This document shows, in pieces, positions 58,345 to 64,000 of a stretch of 64,000 nt of DNA. The stretch is from Parablautia sp. Marseille-Q6255. GTDB taxonomy: Bacteria; Bacillota; Clostridia; Lachnospirales; Lachnospiraceae. The stretch covers positions 62,001-126,000 of the forward strand of contig NZ_CATNVD010000008.1 of NCBI RefSeq assembly GCF_951230155.1, written 5' to 3'. The stretch's first letter is position 1. Each line of letters begins with the position of its first letter. The notes beneath the pieces are model-generated. The model did not search any database, was not told the DNA's origin, and saw only the letters and a program-made list of their open reading frames with translations. The position numbers and the translations under genes are program-made.

Positions 58345-60814
58345 GAACAGGACATACGCAAAGACTATGGCAGCAGTTTTAAGCATTACACTGACAGCAG
58401 GGATGGCGCTTCCTGCCTGTGCACAGGAGCTTCCCCAGAAGGATGAGAACGTATATGTCAATCTGAACCAGGATGGAAGCGTCTCAGGTGTCTATGTCGT
58501 CAATGAATATATGCTGGATGAGGACACACAGATCGTGGATTACGGGAATTATTCTTCCGTAAAAAATCTGACCTCTGATGAGGAGCTGTCTGTGGACGGG
58601 GACCAGGTTTTCGCACAGGCAGAAAAGGGAAAGTTTTTTTATCAGGGCGATATAGAGGACCCAAAGCTTCCGTGGACGATCGGTCTGTCGTATACGCTTG
58701 ACGGAAAGGAAATGACGGCACAGGAGCTGGCAGGCAAGAGCGGCAAGCTCGAGATCCATGTGAGCATTAAAGAAAATCCGCAGGGAAACGATGAGTTCTT
58801 TGACAATTATCTCGTACAGGGAACGATCACTCTGAATACCGACCAGTGCACGAATATCAAAGCGGACGGCGCAACACAGGCGAATGTCGGAAAAAACCGC
58901 CAGCTGCTCTACAATATCATGGCAGGGCAGGAAAAAGAATTTACTATCTCGGCAGATGTGACAGATTTTGAGATGGACAGCATTTCTTTTCAGGCGGTAC
59001 CGATGTCCTTTGATATCGACAGCGATTCTCTGGACACGGATGCACTGACCGATAAGACAGACGAGATCAAAGATGCCGCAGGAGAGTTTGATGACGGCGC
59101 GGCACAGCTGGATGACGGCGCGCAGGAGCTTCTCGATGGAGCGGGAGCCCTCCATGACGGAGCAGGAGAGCTGGCAGAGGGAGCATCAGAATTAAAGAGC
59201 GGGGCAGGAGAGCTGAAGAATGGCTCTACCCAGCTTGCAGACGGAGCAGATACGCTTTATACAGGGGCAAAATCATTAAACAGCGGTCTGAAAACTCTCA
59301 AAAGCGGTACGGCAGACTTAAATAACGGACTCTCTGGTCTTGATACAGGAGCAACTGATCTGAAAGATGGAGCAGAGGATTTAAAGGACGGGGCAAAGCA
59401 GGCAGAAAAAGGAAGCAGGGAGCTGCAAAGCGGCACAGCCTCCCTGTCCTCCAATCTGGACCTGATGCTGCAAAGTGCGAAAAAGCTGCAAAGCGGACTA
59501 TTGGAGCTGACAGAGAGCTCGCCTGAGCTTGTGCAGGGGTCGCAGACGATGCTTACGGCATTAAAGCAGATCCAGGACAGCCTTGCGAGCATCACAGTCG
59601 GCGGGGAGCAGATGCAGACGCTGCTTGAGAGCTCCGGGGAGATCCTTGCGGCGATCGAAAGAGCCGAGAGCGGAGCGCAGAGTGTGACAGGCGGGCTTGG
59701 AAACATCCAGGGAAACTATGCAATGATCGATTCTCTCAAAGCACAGAATCAGAGCGCAGCAGAGTATCTGCGCGGGCTTGCTTCTACAGCCTCCGCATTG
59801 TATGCGGCACTGCCGTCTGATCTCGTGGCAAAATATGCAGGAGGCATTGACGTAAACGGTGCGATCGGAAATGCGCAGAATATTGCAGGGCTGCTCGACC
59901 AGAACACGGCGGCATTTGGCACACTGACATCAGGCATCGACGCAGTCGCAGGCGGCGCATCTGCACTTGGCAGCGGACTGACGCAGCTGAAAGAAAATTA
60001 TACAAAGTTCAATGATGAGATACAGAAGCTTCCGGTCATCCTGGAGGCGATGATCACACAGCAGACGCAGGAGCTGAAGGCTGCGATCGATCTGATGACA
60101 GAGGAATATGAGAAGCTGGATGCCGGTATCGGGACGTACACGCAGGGCGTGCAGACCGTCAAAGAAGGGTACGATACGCTGTATGGAGCGCTGGAGCAGG
60201 TACAGACAGGCGTCAGGACGCTTGCAGAGGGTGCAGGAGAGCTTGCCGCAGGGAACAGCAGTCTTGCCGCAGGAAGCAGCGAGCTCTATGACGGGACTAA
60301 GACGCTTCAGGAAGGCGCACAGCAGCTCGCAGCAGGCGGTAAAGAGCTTGCAGGAGGCGCAAAGAGTGCAAAGAGCGGCTCTAAGGAACTGGCGGACGGT
60401 GTGAAAACACTCTTAGACGGTGCGAAGGAGCTAAAGGGCGGAAGCAGCCAGCTCTATGACGGCACCCAGGAGCTTTATGACGGAGCAACTGAGCTTCACA
60501 GTGGTACCGCACAGCTTTATGACGGCGCGGCCGAGTTAAAGGACGGCACCACAGAGCTGAAGGATGGTACAGGGGAATTTGCAGATAAGACGTCTGATAT
60601 TGATACGCAGGTCGAGGATGAGATCGACAAGGCGGTAGATGAGATCGCAGGCGGCGACTATCAGCCGGTATCCTTTGTATCAGATAAGAACACGAACGTT
60701 GATCTCGTACAGTTTGTCATGAAGACAGATCCGGTCAAGATCGAAGAGGTCGAAGAGCCGGAGACAGAAAGCGAGACAGAGACAGTAGTAGAAAAACTAA
60801 AAGACCTGTTTTAA
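58337..60814 (+). CDS. Secreted heptad-repeat protein, cassette 2
   Basis: An 825-residue paralogue of the protein at 52616. Signal peptide MNKNRTYAKTMAAVLSITLT... ending ACA; N-terminal domain with SYTLDGKEMTAQELAGKSGKLEI, matching copy 1. Residues about 240-790 are seven-residue repeats (LDDGAQELLDGAGALHDGAGEL, LKDGTTELKDGTGEF) with an interruption of ordinary helical sequence around 350-600. The tail is acidic (EEVEEPETESETETVVEKLKDLF) with no transmembrane or sortase signal. It overlaps the MMPL gene start/stop, as in cassette 1. Confidence 0.82.
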   Translation: MNKNRTYAKTMAAVLSITLTAGMALPACAQELPQKDENVYVNLNQDGSVSGVYVVNEYMLDEDTQIVDYGNYSSVKNLTSDEELSVDGDQVFAQAEKGKFFYQGDIEDPKLPWTIGLSYTLDGKEMTAQELAGKSGKLEIHVSIKENPQGNDEFFDNYLVQGTITLNTDQCTNIKADGATQANVGKNRQLLYNIMAGQEKEFTISADVTDFEMDSISFQAVPMSFDIDSDSLDTDALTDKTDEIKDAAGEFDDGAAQLDDGAQELLDGAGALHDGAGELAEGASELKSGAGELKNGSTQLADGADTLYTGAKSLNSGLKTLKSGTADLNNGLSGLDTGATDLKDGAEDLKDGAKQAEKGSRELQSGTASLSSNLDLMLQSAKKLQSGLLELTESSPELVQGSQTMLTALKQIQDSLASITVGGEQMQTLLESSGEILAAIERAESGAQSVTGGLGNIQGNYAMIDSLKAQNQSAAEYLRGLASTASALYAALPSDLVAKYAGGIDVNGAIGNAQNIAGLLDQNTAAFGTLTSGIDAVAGGASALGSGLTQLKENYTKFNDEIQKLPVILEAMITQQTQELKAAIDLMTEEYEKLDAGIGTYTQGVQTVKEGYDTLYGALEQVQTGVRTLAEGAGELAAGNSSLAAGSSELYDGTKTLQEGAQQLAAGGKELAGGAKSAKSGSKELADGVKTLLDGAKELKGGSSQLYDGTQELYDGATELHSGTAQLYDGAAELKDGTTELKDGTGEFADKTSDIDTQVEDEIDKAVDEIAGGDYQPVSFVSDKNTNVDLVQFVMKTDPVKIEEVEEPETESETETVVEKLKDLF

Positions 60815-60869
60815 AAAAGAGGGGTGCTGTGGCACGGGGACTTCCAAAAGGTCCACGTGCTACAGCACC
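60812..60869 (-). terminator. Bidirectional terminator between convergent genes
   Basis: GGTGCTGTGGCACGGGGA (60823-60840) pairs with TCCACGTGCTACAGCACC (60852-60869) with two mismatches. The minus-strand side has the proper T-run (60812-60818 read in reverse), so it serves the DJ-1-like gene best; the plus-strand tail is weaker. Confidence 0.85.
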
Positions 60870-60888
60870 TTATAATTATGGGCAATTA

Positions 60889-61527
60889 TTATTGTAAAGA
60901 GTATTCTTTTAATTCCTCCAGAAATTCTTTATAGTCGTCATCCGACCAGTAAAACGTCAGTTGTTCCTCAGAATAGTCTTCTGGTCTGTCCTGCATGAAA
61001 TTATTACCGACATCATAACCGAACCGCTTCAGCACGGTCTGGGCAAATTCTCTGAAAAACATCCCGATCCCGGTTATGACATTTCCATCTTCTACGATTC
61101 CCTTATGTATAAAATGTTCTTTTTCAATAAAATCAAATGTGTCTGTCATTTGCATAAAATAGCCTGCTGTAAACTTCCTGCCGCATAAGATCCCGGATTT
61201 GGACAGCAGCAGGGGAGATGAGGAAATGGCTGCAAAAACGACGTCTGAGTCCCTTCCGGATCTCAGGAAGCCGATCAGTTTATCATCAAACAATGCCGGA
61301 AGAGGATTGATTGTCCCAGGCAGGATCACACAATCATAATCTGTTATTTTGACTTCTTCCGTTACTTTAGTAGGGAGGACCCGCACCCCTTCTTCGCTCA
61401 TGTATTCTTTAGGCTCTGTCGCGATAAAATCAATTTTTTCACCAAACCAGACAGTCAGTGCAGAGGTAAGGCAGGTTATTTCCTGCAAAGAAAAATCTGG
61501 ATATAATAAGACAGCAAATTTTTTCAT
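60889..61527 (-). CDS. DJ-1/PfpI-like protein lacking the usual nucleophile Cys
   Basis: A 212-residue protein with the class I glutamine amidotransferase-like fold: KKFAVLLYPDFSLQEITCLTSALTVWFGEKIDFIA, DYDCVILPGTINP, and, at the nucleophile elbow where the family has A-x-C-x-x-P, the sequence FAAISSSPLLLSKSGILCGRKFTA, with Ser in place of Cys. It might act as a binding or regulatory protein, not as a hydrolase or glyoxalase. The ATG at 61527 follows AAGGAGG; earlier upstream codons are unlikely. No close partner gene. Confidence 0.8.
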   Translation of the reverse strand: MKKFAVLLYPDFSLQEITCLTSALTVWFGEKIDFIATEPKEYMSEEGVRVLPTKVTEEVKITDYDCVILPGTINPLPALFDDKLIGFLRSGRDSDVVFAAISSSPLLLSKSGILCGRKFTAGYFMQMTDTFDFIEKEHFIHKGIVEDGNVITGIGMFFREFAQTVLKRFGYDVGNNFMQDRPEDYSEEQLTFYWSDDDYKEFLEELKEYSLQ

Positions 61528-61572
61528 GGGCACTTCCTCCTTAAAAATAAAATAATCTGAATTAATAATATA

Positions 61573-61601
61573 ATTATATAGTTTGCCTGATAAAATTGCA
61601 A
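61573..61601 (-). promoter_or_regulatory. Promoter of the DJ-1-like gene
   Basis: On the minus strand: TTGCAA (61601-61596), 17 bp, consensus TATAAT (61578-61573), about 46 bases upstream of the start codon. Confidence 0.7.
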
Positions 61602-61682
61602 CAGAGTATTCGTCATACGATAATTTAAAAATACAGAGCATAATTTGTGAAAACATTGACGCTCTGATCAATTCAGAATATA

Positions 61683-63230
61683 ATGAAGTTGATTTCAGTG
61701 CTGCTTCGGATGACAGTGAAGCCGGCTACAGGGTGCCTGAAAAGAAGATATGGATTAGAGAGGGAAAGGGCTGCTCTGGCCGTATTGCCGACAGATGTTT
61801 CTGCTCCGTCTCCGGGCTGCGTATTTCTCGGTATCGAAGGTGAATATATCACAGAAATACAGGCGGCAGTCAATCGGATCAATGAGATCCGTCTGGAAGC
61901 CTGCAGGGAGGGGGTGCCGAATCCCAATAATGGAAAACCGCTGACGAAGGCAGATTACGTGCCGGTCAGGTGGTCAGCGGATCTTGAATACATTGCCAGA
62001 ATCCGTGCGGCAGAGTCGAGCATTACGATGAACCACATTCGTTTGAATGAAAAGCCCTGGTATGATATGACCGGGCCAAACGGCGGAAGCAGCAGCGCAG
62101 AGGTGATCGCATGGAACAGCAGCAGGACGATGGTCTGCGGAATCAATCAGTGGTATGAGGAGAAAGCAGACTGGGTAAGCGGAAATCCGTATGCAGTCAC
62201 CGGCCATTATTCTTCGATGATTGATCCGGCACATCAGTATGTAGGACTGGCCTCCTTTTATCGTTCAGATCTGCCGTGGTTCCAGAACACGACAGTTGGA
62301 GAGTATTCGACTGCACAGGGCATGAACGAAGCGCGGGGCAGTGCAGTAAAAAACTGTATACAGACAGTTGAAACAGCGTCGCAGTATCTTATGGCAAACA
62401 GCTGTAAAGTGAGTGGGAACGTACCTGAAAAAGCGGGGCAGAGTGGTTCTGTGTATCTGAGTATGGCTGTCAGAGCCGGGAGTGATCCGACTCTGTATCA
62501 GACGCACAATCTTCGCGTACTCGGAGCAGTGCGCTGGACTTCATCCGATCCATCCGCAGTATCTGTCTTAGCAGATGGCACAGTGATGGCGAAGAGATGT
62601 GGTACAACGGTGCTTACAGGCACAGCGGCAAACGGAACCTCTGCAAGTATCCGCCTGTCGATCGATCATAACTGGGATGGTGGGAGAGTGACAAAGGAAC
62701 CGACCATTTCCAAAAAGGGAGTAAAAACCTTTACCTGTACGGGCTGTGGTGCGACAAGAACAGAAAAGCTGCCCATCGTTAAGCTGCGTAAGGGAAAAGT
62801 ATATACGATTGGAAGGTATCGGTATAAGTTGACAAATGCCAGCAAAAATGGCAGAGGAACAGTGGCACTTGCAGGAACGACACAGAAAAAATTTGCGCTC
62901 ACAGCTGTGAATATTCCCGGGACAGTGAAGATCGGCGGAGTAAAGTTCCAGGTGACGGCAATAGAGAATAAGGCGTTTAAAGGCTATGGCAGGCTGAAAG
63001 CCGTCACCATAGGAAAGAATGTCAAAACGATCGGTACAGAAGCATTTTGTAAATGTAAAAGTCTGAAGAAAATGACGATCAAGAGTAAATCCCTGACGAA
63101 GGTCGGGAAAAATGCGATTAAAAGTATCGAAAAGAAGGCGGTGATCCGTGTGCCGTCAAGTAAACGCAAGGCGTACAAAAAGCTGTTTCACAGCGGTACA
63201 GGATATCAGAAGAGAATGAAGATCAGGTAA
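61683..63230 (+). CDS. CAP-domain, Ig-like and LRR surface-type protein with degenerate N-terminus
   Basis: A 515-residue frame. From about residue 45 (GCVFLGIEGEYITEIQAAVNRINEIRLEACREG) it reads as a CAP/SCP domain found in Lachnospiraceae surface proteins, followed by a BIG2-like Ig fold (about 250-325: VRWTSSDPSAVSVLADGTVMAKRCGTTVLTG), a Cys pair motif (CTGCG) of the 'H-x-W...TKEPT' type, and BspA-like LRR_5 repeats (VTIGKNVKTIGTEAFCKCKSLKKMTI). These proteins are normally secreted, but the first 40 residues (MKLISVLLRMTVK...) do not form a signal peptide, and no ribosome site precedes the ATG. A remnant signal peptidase site (LPTDVSA) suggests the 5' end has decayed. Function is unknown. 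Confidence 0.75.
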   Translation: MKLISVLLRMTVKPATGCLKRRYGLERERAALAVLPTDVSAPSPGCVFLGIEGEYITEIQAAVNRINEIRLEACREGVPNPNNGKPLTKADYVPVRWSADLEYIARIRAAESSITMNHIRLNEKPWYDMTGPNGGSSSAEVIAWNSSRTMVCGINQWYEEKADWVSGNPYAVTGHYSSMIDPAHQYVGLASFYRSDLPWFQNTTVGEYSTAQGMNEARGSAVKNCIQTVETASQYLMANSCKVSGNVPEKAGQSGSVYLSMAVRAGSDPTLYQTHNLRVLGAVRWTSSDPSAVSVLADGTVMAKRCGTTVLTGTAANGTSASIRLSIDHNWDGGRVTKEPTISKKGVKTFTCTGCGATRTEKLPIVKLRKGKVYTIGRYRYKLTNASKNGRGTVALAGTTQKKFALTAVNIPGTVKIGGVKFQVTAIENKAFKGYGRLKAVTIGKNVKTIGTEAFCKCKSLKKMTIKSKSLTKVGKNAIKSIEKKAVIRVPSSKRKAYKKLFHSGTGYQKRMKIR

Positions 63231-63261
63231 GTAGTGAGTTAAATGAGACGGAGGTATTTAG

Positions 63262-63483
63262 ATGTTAAAAAAAGCGTTTTGGGTTCCTTACGAGGATAGC
63301 ACCCATTATCCAACGGTTACAAAAACTATGGAAGCAATTTCAAAATATTGTGAAGGAAGTGGGGAGTCGTATACTTTTATTACCGATGACGAAGTAGAGA
63401 TAAACGGAAAAAGATATGAAATATATCGGGGGTATGAAAATGGTAGCAGAGGAAATTACGGTATAAAATGTAAAGAAAAATAA
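63262..63483 (+). CDS. Small DUF4318-like protein
   Basis: A 73-residue protein with a good ribosome site (ACGGAGG). The sequence pattern 'W/Y-x-x-x-E/D-DS-x-x-YPT...AI-x-KYCE...ING-K-RYE...G-x-YGIKCKEK' resembles the short DUF4318-type proteins of Clostridia; this is from memory of the family and not certain. No signal peptide. Function unknown. It follows the surface-protein gene by 31 bp. Confidence 0.6.
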   Translation: MLKKAFWVPYEDSTHYPTVTKTMEAISKYCEGSGESYTFITDDEVEINGKRYEIYRGYENGSRGNYGIKCKEK

Positions 63484-63758
63484 TTTCTGATTTAGAAAAA
63501 CAAAGAAAATGTATAGGACAACGACGCAAAAGTTCAGCAAATGGAGATTATAAATCAGGAAAGTGTGAATGAGGATTGAAGGTGAATCAAACGAAGTTTA
63601 CATAGTAAAAAAAGCAGTGTGACTTGAATGCTGAGGTGCTGCAACGAGATTTTTAACAATTTGAGGTATATCAAGCAACGTTGTAGGGTATAACACATAA
63701 ATCTGTTGAACAATAGCAAACTAATGACTATTTTTAAGTTTAATGCGGAGGATGAACC
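63484..63758. other. Gene-poor AT-rich stretch
   Basis: No credible open reading frame, RNA gene or strong promoter is visible in these 275 bases; only AT-rich, unstructured sequence. Confidence 0.5.
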
Positions 63759-63935
63759 ATGAAATCATCATATCTGGTTATTTTGATATATGCTATAGCT
63801 GTTGTCGTAATGATTTATTGCGTTGATAATAAAACAGTTTCAATTAGATCTAAAAGCCGAGAGGCTTGCGATGGTTACTATAACGGTAATTTTATTCTCT
63901 GCAGGGGGAACATATATCATTGCATTGGCTTTTAA
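63759..63935 (+). CDS. Small membrane protein, possibly frameshifted
   Basis: A 58-residue frame with a good ribosome site (GCGGAGGATG) and one hydrophobic segment (SSYLVILIYAIAVVVMIYCV). From about codon 22 the reading frame becomes unconvincing (Cys-rich, no pattern), whereas the frame shifted by one base continues as LDLKAERLAMVTITVILFSAGGTY, a second hydrophobic segment. Most likely a two-helix membrane protein gene broken by a frameshift near 63830-63860, or a sequencing error. Confidence 0.4.
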   Translation: MKSSYLVILIYAIAVVVMIYCVDNKTVSIRSKSREACDGYYNGNFILCRGNIYHCIGF

Positions 63936-64000
63936 GAATGCAGATAATATCGAACAAGTTGGATCTGCTGATGCATGGATAGGGTTTGCAGGAGCTGGAA
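63871..64000 (+). CDS. Partial membrane protein running off the window
   Basis: Open from ATG 63871 to the window end in the frame that continues the preceding gene after a shift: MVTITVILFSAGGTYIIALAFKN then ADNIEQVGSADAWIGFAGAG. There is no ribosome site directly before the ATG, which supports reading it as the second half of the gene starting at 63759. No family recognised. Confidence 0.35.
   Translation, partial: MVTITVILFSAGGTYIIALAFKNADNIEQVGSADAWIGFAGAG

Overview
The window looks like a chromosomal segment of an anaerobic, spore-forming Clostridia member, most likely Lachnospiraceae. The evidence is the order yabP-yabQ-divIC-spoIIE-tilS-hpt-ftsH, which matches the Bacillus/Clostridium sporulation-division cluster, together with consistent AGGAGG-type ribosome sites, lipobox proteins, BspA/CAP-type surface proteins and many Lachnospiraceae-like regulators. 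The genus cannot be fixed from the sequence alone. No tRNA, rRNA or CRISPR array was found.

Layout. 1-6.4 kb: sporulation, division and housekeeping block (yabP, yabQ, divIC, a SpoIIE-type phosphatase without membrane segments, tilS, hpt, ftsH). 6.4-10.9 kb: a candidate small RNA, an intracellular GH13 alpha-glucosidase/amylase and an L,D-transpeptidase. 10.9-27.4 kb: a markedly AT-rich catabolic island with A/T-ending codons, set between moderately GC-rich neighbours. It carries a zinc-type dehydrogenase, a complete LIV-type ABC importer, a split UxaA-type dehydratase whose large subunit is cut by an IS3-family element, a LarA-like racemase/epimerase, an Ldh_2-family 2-hydroxyacid dehydrogenase, a FadR-type GntR regulator, two DapA-like aldolases/synthases, a malic enzyme and an AEC-type carboxylate transporter. 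Three of its promoters carry the same short motif, so they probably form one regulon. 27.6-42.7 kb: core genes (ddl, murF, pth, mfd, a PrsA-like foldase with a Thr/Glu-rich insert, a nitroreductase, aroK, a second L,D-transpeptidase, an ArsR regulator, a zinc-ribbon/YARHG protein, citrate synthase). 42.8-49.2 kb: a toxin-gene remnant, a YtrA-type GntR/ABC operon with a strong palindromic operator, an MFS transporter and a MarR-MATE pair. 49.3-60.8 kb: two paralogous cassettes, each with a TetR regulator, an MMPL/RND transporter and an overlapping gene for a long secreted heptad-repeat protein. 60.9-64 kb: a DJ-1-like protein without the usual cysteine, a CAP/Ig-like/LRR surface-type protein with a degenerate N-terminus, and small genes running off the end.

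How the parts fit. The island reads as import of a hydroxy or sugar acid (ABC and AEC transporters), stereochemical or redox adjustment (LarA-like, Ldh_2, zinc dehydrogenase), dehydration (UxaA pair) and conversion to pyruvate (DapA-like lyases, malic enzyme), under a GntR repressor. The IS insertion probably inactivates the dehydratase in this strain. The most unusual module is the twin MMPL plus secreted repeat-protein cassette, whose conserved pairing and start/stop overlaps suggest a two-part envelope export or tethering system.
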